This document shows, piece after piece, positions 5,585-13,010 of a stretch of DNA of 18,965 bases. The translations under genes were made by a program, and so were the position numbers. The notes beneath the pieces were generated by a model. That model made no database searches. It worked only from the letters and a program-made list of their open reading frames with translations, and was not told the DNA's origin. Every line of letters begins with the position of its first letter. The first letter of the stretch is position 1. This DNA comes from an uncultured Clostridia bacterium (GTDB lineage: Bacteria > Bacillota > Clostridia > Christensenellales > UBA1242), in assembly GCA_934771675.1 (NCBI GenBank), contig CAKVMF010000004.1:1-18965 (forward strand), written 5' to 3'.

Positions 5585-7889
5585 AACCGAAGAGTGTAGC
5601 AAGCTTCTTCAAATTCTCCTTTTCCTCTTCTGTTGTGTTTGCATCATTAGCCTTGTTTGTGATTTCGTCTTTAATATAACTTACATCACCACCAAGATTG
5701 TCAACTGTTTCTTTTAATGCAGAAGTTCCTTCAGGATTATTATTTGCTTTTTCGATCATATCAACAATTGTGTTTGAAGAAGTGATTTTATCAACGATGT
5801 CTTTTGCTTCGTTCTTTTTAGTTTCTTCAGTTTCACCAAGGTTAAGATTGTTGTTATTTTGTTTTGCATTGCTAACAACATCAACAATTTTTTGACCAGC
5901 ATCAATATCTTTGTCAATAGTGTCAGCTGTTGCATTATCAATAAATGATTCAAGCATATCTGTTAAAATTTCTGCTTGTTTTTTGTTTTCAGAATCTTCA
6001 CCAACAATTGAACCAACAAGGTCAGAGTTGTTAAGAAGATCTTTGATTGTTTCTTTTGTTCCTGATTCATCATTAACAATGTCTTTCAAAACATCTTTAA
6101 GCCCATCAATTGTAACATTTTCTGTTCCGTTAGAAATCTTGTTTGCAATTTTTGCAGCTTCGCCAATTGAGCAGAAAACAGGAGTATATTTGTAATCTGG
6201 TTTGTTCCAATTTGAAACGATGTAGCTATCAAGTTTCAATTTGATATCTTCATCATCTACGTCATTTTCACTAAATCTAACAGCGTCAGATTTGATAAAT
6301 CCTGAAATGAAAGTTTTGAGTGGTTTTGAAAGCATCTTTGATTCACGTGAAAGGTCGATTGCTTCACCAACGGTTCCAATTTCGTTAACCAAAGTTTCAT
6401 TTGAAGTTGCATCTTTTGTTTTTGAATAAACTGACATAAGTTTGTTTGTCAAGGTTTGCATTGTTGCGGCTTCATGTTCCCAAACAATTGATTCTTTTTC
6501 AGCATTGGTAAGTTCATTTGCCTCAAAGCTTGCTTCAGGGTCAACAACTTCTCTGTATAAAAGTTCAATAACATCATTCATAACAGTTGGAAGTTTGTCA
6601 CGAAGTTCGTTTGTTGATGAAAGTTGAATCATTGCATCATTAACAAAAGTTGTGTTTGTTTCAAGATAATCTGAAAGTGGAATTTGTTGGTCAACAATTG
6701 CTTGCAATAATTCATTGTTGTTTGCAACTTTCAAAACGTTAAGAATTGCAAACAAATTGCTTGAAATTCTGTTGATGTCTTCAGTAACAAACACTTGCAA
6801 AACATCATTGAAAACTTTGTAATACTTGTCGGTTGTTGCGACTGGATTTTTGATTCCAAGGAAAGCTTCATCATTTGACCATCTTTCAACAAACTTTGGA
6901 ATAAGTTCTGTGATGTAACTTTTCAAAATTTCACTGTTTTTTGCCTGAACATAAATTTCTTTGAGCCCTTCAATGCTGTCGTTGTTTTTAATATCAAAGG
7001 TTTTGCCAACGAAATTCTTTTTGTAAGCATTATAAACATGAATCATCGAAACAAATTCATCAGTAAGATTAACATTCAAATCATCGGTTTTTACATTTGT
7101 TAAATAGTTGAAACTTCTTTCACCAAGTGAGCTTATGCCAAGAGCATTAAACACCGTTCCAACTGAAGAAGAATTGTATTCTTTTCTGATTGCGGCATAT
7201 TTTTCAACATAGCCTTCAACTTTGCCAATTTTTTCATCTTCGGTGTAATAAAGGTTTGAACACATAAATCCGTTTGGTGAATAAGCACTTGCGCTTTCAA
7301 GTTCACTTGAAGTCTCTTGATTTTCCAAAAACTTGTCGCAGATATTCATAACACCAAAGGCAGGAAGCATAACAACAAATCCAACAATAACCATTGTTAG
7401 AATTCCAAGTCCCCCACCGATTAAACGGTTGCCAACTTTTTTAGGTTTAAGGTCACCCCTTCTTTTATTTTTTGCATAAATAACACCAAACACAATCCAG
7501 TAAACAATAAGTGATACAATCATAATCAAAAAGAAGACTAACAAAAAGAGTCCAATGTTTGCAGCGATCTTCATGAGTGAAACTGCAAGGTCATTAGTTG
7601 TTGAGTTTGATGCAAAAATATCATTTGTAACATCTTGGTTTGAAATAAAAGATTCAACAATCTCTTTAAAATCAATTTGTCTACCAAGCACTGTCAAAAC
7701 TGAACCGTCTGCATTTTTTGCAATGAACGATGAAGCAATTGCAGGCGAAACAAAAAGTGCAACAAAAAACGAAACTAATGCAATGATAAATCTCGTTAAT
7801 GATTTCACCCATCCCCTAAGAAGTCCAATAGCAAGTCCGAAAAATAAAAGTGCCGACACAACTAATGTTAAAATTGTTACCAAACTCAT
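5571..7889 (-). CDS. Large CvpA-like membrane protein with long hydrophilic C-terminal region
   Basis: 772 residues. Four membrane segments near the N-terminus (about 3-23, 31-53, 110-138 and 156-182) follow the CvpA/colicin-V-production layout, including the family-like GLLRGWVKSL after segment 1 and VGNRLIGGGLGIL leading into segment 4. Residues 183-772 are a long, acidic, probably helical region without cysteine clusters or known catalytic motifs; its side of the membrane is not certain. CvpA proteins are usually 160-250 residues, so this is much larger than the family norm. The start at 7889 has an AAAGGAG ribosome site. The final four residues (LPNA) and the stop are encoded by the terminal repeat of palindromic element 3. 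Molecular role unknown; an envelope function is only inferred from the family. Confidence 0.7.
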   Translation of the reverse strand: MSLVTILTLVVSALLFFGLAIGLLRGWVKSLTRFIIALVSFFVALFVSPAIASSFIAKNADGSVLTVLGRQIDFKEIVESFISNQDVTNDIFASNSTTNDLAVSLMKIAANIGLFLLVFFLIMIVSLIVYWIVFGVIYAKNKRRGDLKPKKVGNRLIGGGLGILTMVIVGFVVMLPAFGVMNICDKFLENQETSSELESASAYSPNGFMCSNLYYTEDEKIGKVEGYVEKYAAIRKEYNSSSVGTVFNALGISSLGERSFNYLTNVKTDDLNVNLTDEFVSMIHVYNAYKKNFVGKTFDIKNNDSIEGLKEIYVQAKNSEILKSYITELIPKFVERWSNDEAFLGIKNPVATTDKYYKVFNDVLQVFVTEDINRISSNLFAILNVLKVANNNELLQAIVDQQIPLSDYLETNTTFVNDAMIQLSSTNELRDKLPTVMNDVIELLYREVVDPEASFEANELTNAEKESIVWEHEAATMQTLTNKLMSVYSKTKDATSNETLVNEIGTVGEAIDLSRESKMLSKPLKTFISGFIKSDAVRFSENDVDDEDIKLKLDSYIVSNWNKPDYKYTPVFCSIGEAAKIANKISNGTENVTIDGLKDVLKDIVNDESGTKETIKDLLNNSDLVGSIVGEDSENKKQAEILTDMLESFIDNATADTIDKDIDAGQKIVDVVSNAKQNNNNLNLGETEETKKNEAKDIVDKITSSNTIVDMIEKANNNPEGTSALKETVDNLGGDVSYIKDEITNKANDANTTEEEKENLKKLATLFGLPNA

Positions 7890-8104
7890 TTTTTACTCCT
7901 TTCATTTTGACAAAAAAATAACCGTTAACATTATCAATTAAATTTTAGTCAAAAGAATTGTTTTTATTCTTAATAAAGTTTTTCAAGCGAATTAAATTAT
8001 AATTTTTGTTAACAATATGATTATAACTAATTTTTTCGCATATTTCAATAAAATTTTATGAATTTTACTTGAAAAAATAAGCATTTTTCGGGGAGAAAGC
8101 ATAG

Positions 8105-9718
8105 ATGCCAAAAACTTTTAAAACCCTAAAGAGGTATTACTCACAAATTCAGGTTAAAAAAGGACTTATTATTTTGCAGTTTGTTGCACTTTTGATTCCT
8201 GCAATTCTTTCAATTTTAACACCTGTTTTTTCTGCAAAGTTAATCACCGCATTAACGGTTTTTGATTATGCTGGAGCAAAACACTTTTTGTGGATAAACT
8301 TTATAATCATTTTGGCAAGCACAGCTCTTTATCTCGCCTACAACATCGTTAGTATTTTTGTCCGAAAACAAATGACCCGAAACCTGCACGAATATCTTTA
8401 TCAAAACGTTCGAGCAAACAAAAATCTTTCATCCATTTCGCTTTCGGTTTTAAGCGGTATTGACAAACTCATAGCGTTCAATCACGAGCTTCTTTACAAA
8501 ATTTGTTTTTTCATAAAATCAGTCATCTTACTTTCAATTATATTCTATTACAACTATCTTATTGCAATAATTCTGCTTGGAGTCAGCATAACGACCTATA
8601 TCTTTTTAAATCTCTCTGACTCAAAAATCAAACAAAATAGCAAGCTTTATGGCAACAATCAAAACAAAACTCTTGAGCTTTTCAACTCTATCAAAAATGG
8701 AAGCGATGAAGAACAAGGCTTTAATGTTGAAATCGCTTTGAAAGACAAATATTTTAGTCTTGTTGAAGGCAACATAAAAACCACAAACCAAATCACTGGA
8801 CTATATTTTTTGAACAACAATATCATTTCTCTTATATTGAAATCAACAGTTTTCGGACTAACAATCTATCTAATCAATCTTGTTATGTCAACCGAGCTCA
8901 CCCTTCCAGTGTATCTTGTGCTTACGCCATACTTAACAAGCAGCGCACAGAACCTAATTGAATTTTTTGAAATCTTTGCAGAAATTGGTGAAGTTGACAA
9001 CACTCTTTTAGAACTTGACGCCTTAAAATTTCAATCACCCGCAGCTGCGCAAAATCATTCACTCGCCTTTGACACTTTCAACTTAACTTTTTACCGCACA
9101 AATCTCGAGCAAAAGACAGAAATAAAAATCAAAAATCTAAACTTTCAAATTCCGTTTCATTCAAACGCTCTTTTTGTTGGAGCGCACGATTCAGGCATAG
9201 AGCAAATTTTTAATATGCTCCAACGAAAACTAAAACCAACATCCGGTTCAATATTTATTGACGACAAAAATATTTTTGATATTCAATCCGAAACTTATTC
9301 AAAGCTAATCTCATTTGCAAAAGAAGATTCAAAGTTTTTTGATGTTTCCATTTTTGAAAACTTGCATATTGTTTGTGAAAACAGAACAAAAATTTACAAT
9401 GGAATTAAAGCTTTTGGGCTTACAGACGAAATCAATCGCCTGCCGAGAAAAATAAACTCAACCGTGCCAGTCAAAACAAATAAAAATCTTTTGTATTTTC
9501 TTTCAATTCTTCGAAGTTACTTAAGTGGCTCACAAATTATTGCAATTTTTGGATACCCTGAAAACTTCACATTATCTGACCATGAAAAACTTAAAAAGAT
9601 TATTCGCTATATCTCAAAAACAAAAAGCCTTTTGCTGTTTTCAAAAAGCGATGAGTTTGCTTCACTATTCAAAAAGACTCTCTACATTTCTTCTGGAACT
9701 ATTCAAAAAATTGTATAG
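8105..9718 (+). CDS. ABC exporter-like protein with degenerate ATPase domain
   Basis: 537 residues with the order of a half-transporter: a membrane domain (hydrophobic segments about 20-50, 62-86, 133-170 and 240-275) followed by an ABC-type domain (about 340-537). The fold-level landmarks remain (LFVGAHDSG, LKPTSGSIFIDDKNIFDI, SKFFDVSIFENL, LYISSGTI), but catalytic positions are gone. In the Walker A the invariant GK[ST] reads GIE (364-366). The Q-loop position reads KE (406-407). LSGGQ is replaced around VKTNK (456-460). Walker B ends FG instead of DE (482-483). The H-loop His is Lys514. It therefore probably cannot hydrolyse ATP by itself. The reading frame is intact over the full length, so it does not look like a decaying pseudogene. 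The ATG has a GGGGAG site upstream. Divergent from the large CvpA-like gene; no substrate is indicated. Confidence 0.75.
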   Translation: MPKTFKTLKRYYSQIQVKKGLIILQFVALLIPAILSILTPVFSAKLITALTVFDYAGAKHFLWINFIIILASTALYLAYNIVSIFVRKQMTRNLHEYLYQNVRANKNLSSISLSVLSGIDKLIAFNHELLYKICFFIKSVILLSIIFYYNYLIAIILLGVSITTYIFLNLSDSKIKQNSKLYGNNQNKTLELFNSIKNGSDEEQGFNVEIALKDKYFSLVEGNIKTTNQITGLYFLNNNIISLILKSTVFGLTIYLINLVMSTELTLPVYLVLTPYLTSSAQNLIEFFEIFAEIGEVDNTLLELDALKFQSPAAAQNHSLAFDTFNLTFYRTNLEQKTEIKIKNLNFQIPFHSNALFVGAHDSGIEQIFNMLQRKLKPTSGSIFIDDKNIFDIQSETYSKLISFAKEDSKFFDVSIFENLHIVCENRTKIYNGIKAFGLTDEINRLPRKINSTVPVKTNKNLLYFLSILRSYLSGSQIIAIFGYPENFTLSDHEKLKKIIRYISKTKSLLLFSKSDEFASLFKKTLYISSGTIQKIV

Positions 9719-9730
9719 GGCTTTCCATAA

Positions 9731-9761
9731 AAAAATGCTTTGAGTAATTCAAAGCATTTTT
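9731..9761. terminator. Bidirectional intrinsic terminator between the ABC-like gene and ychF
   Basis: A perfect 13-bp stem (AAAAATGCTTTGA with its complement) around a 5-base loop. It starts 12 bases after the stop at 9718 and has T runs on both strands, so it can also serve the convergent ychF gene. Confidence 0.85.
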
Positions 9762-9828
9762 GATATTTTTTCTTAAAATTGTATTTTTTGATTAAAATTT
9801 GAAAAATTTTTACATTTTGAATAAAAAA

Positions 9829-10926
9829 TTAAACGTTAAACTTAAACAGCATTACATCGCCATCTTGAACAACATAGTCCTTTCCTTCACTGCGAACTTT
9901 TCCAGCTTCTTTTGCAGCGTTGTATGATCCAAAGGCAACCAAATTGTCATACGAAACAACATCGGCTCTGATAAATCCTTTTTCAAAATCTGAATGAATT
10001 TTTCCAGCAGCACCAGGTGCTTTTGTTCCTTTCAAAATTGTCCAAGCTCTAACTTCTTTTTCACCAGCAGTGAGATATGAAATTTGACCAAGTGTTTCAT
10101 AACCAATCTTAATTATTCTTTCAAGCCCGCTAGACTTCAAGCCAAGGTCATCCAAAAACATTTGTTTTTCATCTTCTTCAAGTTCGCTGAGTTCTTGTTC
10201 AATCTTTGCACAAATAACCAAAACTTTTGCGTTTTCATTTTTTGCATATTCTTTTACCTTTTGAACATATGAAATATCATCTTCATTTTTTGAAATATCA
10301 TTTTCAGAAATATTGCAAGCATAAATTACTGGCTTTGTTGTAAGCAAAAAGTAACCACTTGCAATCTTTTGTTCATCTTCATTTTTGATAGCCAAACGTG
10401 CAGGTTTACCTTCATTTAAAAGTTCAACCATGCGTTTCAAAAGCTCAAGTTCAGAGGCAAGCTCTTTGCTTCCTTGTTTAACAGCCTTTTCAACTTTAAC
10501 AAATTTTGCATTAACGGTATCAAGATCAGCAAGCGCAAGTTCTGTGTTTATTGTTTCAATATCACGAATTGGATCAATACTTCCATCAACGTGTGTGATA
10601 TTGCTATCATCAAAACATCTAACAACATGAACAATTGCATCACATTCACGAATTGCTCCCAAAAATTTATTTCCCAAACCTTCGCCACGTGAAGCACCTT
10701 TAACAAGTCCCGCAATATCAACAAACTTCAAAACGGCAGGTGTAATTTTTTGAGTGTTATACATTTTTCCCAAAACTGTAAGTCTTTCATCTGGCACTGG
10801 AACAACTCCAACATTTGGCTCTATTGTGCAAAATGGATAGTTTGCAACTTCTGCCCCAACTTTTGTTATTGCATTAAAAAGAGTGCTTTTGCCAACGTTT
10901 GGAAGTCCAACAACTCCAAGTTCCAT
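9829..10926 (-). CDS. ychF: Redox-regulated ATPase YchF (Obg-like)
   Basis: 365 residues, the usual length. P-loop GLPNVGKST (7-15), switch II DIAGLVKGASRGEGLG (70-85) and a G4 motif NISE (205-208) in place of NKxD, the change that gives YchF/OLA1 proteins ATP rather than GTP preference. A coiled-coil region separates the G motifs. The C-terminal TGS domain carries TAGEKEVRAWTI, HSDFEKGFIRADVV and DGDVMLFKFNV. Family members associate with ribosomes and modulate translation and stress responses. The ATG at 10926 has a GGGGGA ribosome site. Transcribed alone, convergent with the ABC-like gene and divergent from uppP. The call is secure. Confidence 0.97.
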   Translation of the reverse strand: MELGVVGLPNVGKSTLFNAITKVGAEVANYPFCTIEPNVGVVPVPDERLTVLGKMYNTQKITPAVLKFVDIAGLVKGASRGEGLGNKFLGAIRECDAIVHVVRCFDDSNITHVDGSIDPIRDIETINTELALADLDTVNAKFVKVEKAVKQGSKELASELELLKRMVELLNEGKPARLAIKNEDEQKIASGYFLLTTKPVIYACNISENDISKNEDDISYVQKVKEYAKNENAKVLVICAKIEQELSELEEDEKQMFLDDLGLKSSGLERIIKIGYETLGQISYLTAGEKEVRAWTILKGTKAPGAAGKIHSDFEKGFIRADVVSYDNLVAFGSYNAAKEAGKVRSEGKDYVVQDGDVMLFKFNV

Positions 10927-10955
10927 ATTCTTTTCCCCCTAACAGCCATTATTAT

Positions 10956-10984
10956 ATATTATTTAACAAAAAAAATAAAGTCAA
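10956..10984 (-). promoter_or_regulatory. Predicted ychF promoter
   Basis: On the minus strand, -35 TTGACT (10979-10984), a 17-bp spacer and -10 TAATAT (10956-10961), about 30 bases upstream of the ychF start. A sigma-A type promoter is plausible; an overlapping TATAAT slightly closer to the gene is an alternative -10. Confidence 0.5.
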
Positions 10985-11049
10985 AAACATATAATTTATG
11001 CCGATAAAAAATATAATAACAATATAGATTTAATTTTTGTGGGTGTTTT

Positions 11050-11847
11050 ATGAGTTTTTTAGTTTTGTGTTTGCTATGTTTAATTCAGGGATTGTCCGAG
11101 TTTTTGCCAATATCAAGCAGCGGACATTTGCTTTTTGCAGAACAATTGTTTGGAATTGAAGGTGATATTTTGCTTTTGAATTTGTTTTTGCATATAGCAA
11201 CCTTGCTCGCTGTTATAATAGTTTACCGCAAGATATTGTGGAATCTTTTGAAGAAACCTTTTCAACCTTTAACTTACAAATTGATTCTTTCAACACTCAT
11301 CACCCTCATTTTTGCATTTGCTTATGAATTTTTGCCAGTTCAAAACCACATCACAAAAATTTATGGTTTTTGTTTTATCGCCACTGCAATTCTTTTACTT
11401 ATCACTTACATTTTTCAAAAAAAATCCGCAAACATTAACCCAGATAGTGTTGGAACAAAAAGTGCCATTCTTGTGGGGCTCGTTCAAGGTATTGCTGTTT
11501 TGCCGGGAATTTCAAGATCAGGCAGCACAATTTCATCACTCATTCTTGCTGGAAACAGCGAAGAAAAATCCGCAGAATATAGCTTTCTGTTAAGTATTCC
11601 AATCATTGTTGGCGGTTTTGCATTTGAACTTATCAAACTATTTCGCTCGCCAACCACAACAAACGCATTTTCATCACTTTCAATTTGGCTTTGTATTTTT
11701 GCATTTGTCTTAACATTCATCATTTCAATGATTTCACTTAAACTAACTCTCAAACTTCTCAAAAACAACAAATTCATATATTTTTCAATCTATCTTTTTG
11801 CACTCGGAATCGCTGTTTTAACCTACAACTATTTGTATTTAGGTTAA
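11050..11847 (+). CDS. uppP: Undecaprenyl-diphosphatase UppP (BacA family)
   Basis: Integral membrane enzyme that dephosphorylates undecaprenyl diphosphate to recycle the lipid carrier for peptidoglycan and other wall polymers; overexpression gives bacitracin resistance in known cases. 265 residues and about eight hydrophobic segments, as usual. Both signature motifs are intact: QGLSEFLPISSSGHL (13-27), with the catalytic Glu of the E/QxxxE motif, and LVQGIAVLPGISRSGST (143-159), with the essential Arg155. The ATG at 11050 is preceded by only a weak GGGTG-like site, so translation initiation may be modest. A TATAAT lies at 11012-11017 without a clear -35 box. Divergent from ychF and followed by a strong terminator. 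Confidence 0.96.
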   Translation: MSFLVLCLLCLIQGLSEFLPISSSGHLLFAEQLFGIEGDILLLNLFLHIATLLAVIIVYRKILWNLLKKPFQPLTYKLILSTLITLIFAFAYEFLPVQNHITKIYGFCFIATAILLLITYIFQKKSANINPDSVGTKSAILVGLVQGIAVLPGISRSGSTISSLILAGNSEEKSAEYSFLLSIPIIVGGFAFELIKLFRSPTTTNAFSSLSIWLCIFAFVLTFIISMISLKLTLKLLKNNKFIYFSIYLFALGIAVLTYNYLYLG

Positions 11848-11864
11848 GCCATTAATCAAGCATT

Positions 11865-11914
11865 AAAAAATACCATGTAGAAATTCACTTTAAATTTTCT
11901 ACATGGTATTTTTT
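11865..11914. terminator. Bidirectional intrinsic terminator between uppP and the Cys-rich gene
   Basis: A perfect 19-bp stem (11865-11883 with 11896-11914, containing TACCATGTAGAAA) around a 12-base loop, with T runs on both strands. It serves uppP (+) and the convergent small gene (-). Confidence 0.88.
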
Positions 11915-11962
11915 TGCAAGACAATTTTATTAATCTTGCAAGTTACTATCTACGGTTAACTT

Positions 11963-12142
11963 TTATTTTGTTCTGCCGCAGCACTTTTTTGAACCACCGC
12001 AGTCTTTAACGGTTTTCTTTGTTGAATTTTTAGCACCGCCACAATCTTTAACAGTCTTTTTCAAAGAATTCTTTGAACCGCCACAATTTTTAGAACCACC
12101 GCAGTCTTTTGTTGTTTTTTTCATAGATTTGATTGTTTTCAT
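11963..12142 (-). CDS. Small Cys/Lys-rich repeat protein
   Basis: 59 residues, begun at the ATG at 12142 because it has AAAGGAG eight bases upstream. A longer in-frame reading from 12253 adds a hydrophobic stretch encoded by AT-rich promoter DNA and is rejected as the start. The protein consists almost entirely of a repeated unit KKT[TV]KDCGG[SA]K, seen three times, plus a duplicated CGGSKN and a final CCGRTK. Six Cys fall at 14, 20, 34, 48, 54 and 55. There is no signal peptide and a strong positive charge. Metal binding, nucleic-acid binding or a modified peptide precursor are all conceivable; no maturation enzyme or transporter gene adjoins it. Function unknown. Clean ribosome site, promoter-like TATAAT and terminator argue that it is a real gene. 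Confidence 0.7.
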   Translation of the reverse strand: MKTIKSMKKTTKDCGGSKNCGGSKNSLKKTVKDCGGAKNSTKKTVKDCGGSKKCCGRTK

Positions 12143-12193
12143 ATTCACTCCTTTATTTGAATTGATACTCTTATTTTCTGCAAAATTTGACAA

Positions 12194-12199
12194 ATTATA
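12194..12199 (-). promoter_or_regulatory. Possible -10 box of the Cys-rich gene
   Basis: TATAAT on the minus strand about 52 bases upstream of the chosen start. No good -35 box. Transcription from here would begin inside the longer alternative reading frame, which supports the shorter protein. Confidence 0.4.
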
Positions 12200-12257
12200 C
12201 TGAAATTCTATAAAATTTTTAAAAATTATAAAGAAATTAATAAAAAATAACAAAAAA

Positions 12258-12284
12258 AATCACAGCAAATTAATTGCCGTGATT
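12258..12284 (-). terminator. Intrinsic terminator of the single-pass membrane protein gene
   Basis: On the minus strand, AATCACGGCAA pairs with TTGCTGTGATT (one wobble pair) around a 5-base loop, directly followed by a run of eight T. It lies 20 bases past the stop at 12305. Confidence 0.8.
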
Positions 12285-12304
12285 ATGCCTTAAAAAATGT
12301 GAAA

Positions 12305-12880
12305 CTAGCTTGCTGCAATGATATTTTTTGCAAAGTTAACAAAGTTTCTTGTTGAACCATAAATAATCATTGGATTGCATTCGCTATACAATTTTTCACG
12401 AGTGTCACCATTTGATGTTGAATAATAAACGATAACTTCACTTGGATTTTTGAAATCTGGAATGATATAAATCAAACTGAAGTATGAAATAACTCTACTG
12501 CTTCCGTTATACCAAACGACTGTGTCTTGTTCTTTATCAAAAATCATTTCAATTGCAATGTTATCTTTTTTGATATCACTGTTGTATTTGGTGTATTTTT
12601 CATCCATATCAATATAAATTTTTTCATTCAGGTCACCACCATGAATTAATCGATTAAAGATTGAAACATTTGTTATGTCATTAACCCCGCTCAAAACTTT
12701 GCTATAATTTTTATCTTTTTCTTTCAAAATAGTGCTTGAAATTGAGTGGTTAAAAACATTCACTTGATATGGAGAAACATAGTCAATTGGAACATTCTTT
12801 TTAACAAAACAAAGAACGCTAATAAAAACGACCATAGTCACCATCATTGCTATTGAAATATAAACAAAGACTTTTTTCAT
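12305..12880 (-). CDS. Single-pass membrane protein of unknown function
   Basis: 191 residues from the ATG at 12880, chosen because AAGGGGGCG lies just upstream. The longer reading from 12934 would begin inside the -35 box of a strong promoter and is not tenable. Residues about 4-26 form one hydrophobic segment after MKK, an uncleaved anchor or signal peptide. The Cys in it lacks a proper lipobox. The remaining ~165 residues are soluble with alternating beta and loop character (for example VIVYYSTSNGDTREKLYSEC) and no recognised domain or catalytic motif. Transcribed alone from its own promoter and ended by its own terminator. Confidence 0.7.
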   Translation of the reverse strand: MKKVFVYISIAMMVTMVVFISVLCFVKKNVPIDYVSPYQVNVFNHSISSTILKEKDKNYSKVLSGVNDITNVSIFNRLIHGGDLNEKIYIDMDEKYTKYNSDIKKDNIAIEMIFDKEQDTVVWYNGSSRVISYFSLIYIIPDFKNPSEVIVYYSTSNGDTREKLYSECNPMIIYGSTRNFVNFAKNIIAAS

Positions 12881-12906
12881 CAACGCCCCCTTATTTCTAC
12901 CTTTTA

Positions 12907-12934
12907 AGTATAACAAATTTCCCGCTTTTGTCAA
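12907..12934 (-). promoter_or_regulatory. Strong predicted promoter of the membrane protein gene
   Basis: On the minus strand, consensus -35 TTGACA (12929-12934), a 16-bp spacer and an extended -10 TGTTATACT (core 12907-12912). The predicted transcript starts near 12900, about 20 bases before the start codon. Confidence 0.75.
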
Positions 12935-12959
12935 GAATCATAAATAATCTATCAAACAA

Positions 12960-12998
12960 AAAAGCCCAATTTTAGGAATCATCTAAAAATGAGCTTTT
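12960..12998 (-). terminator. Probable ftsH terminator
   Basis: A 16-bp stem with two mismatches (12960-12975 with 12983-12998) around a 7-base loop, ending in a T run on the minus strand, 12 bases past the ftsH stop. Confidence 0.75.
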
Positions 12999-13010
12999 GT
13001 TTTTATTATT

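Noticed and set aside
5351..5602. 83-codon minus-strand frame across the palindromic elements
   Set aside because: It runs through hairpins and terminal repeats, and overlaps the end of a real gene; composition is explained by the repeats.
7555..7941. 128-codon plus-strand frame opposite the start of the large CvpA-like gene
   Set aside because: Antisense of membrane-segment codons, without a ribosome site or a family resemblance.
8105..9718. Pseudogene call for the ABC-like gene
   Set aside because: All catalytic motifs are missing, but the frame is uninterrupted with a good ribosome site and terminator, so it is kept as a CDS with a degenerate ATPase domain.
12143..12253. N-terminal extension of the Cys-rich protein with a hydrophobic stretch
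   Set aside because: The extension covers the likely -10 box and the AAAGGAG site of the shorter gene; its hydrophobicity comes from AT-rich promoter DNA.
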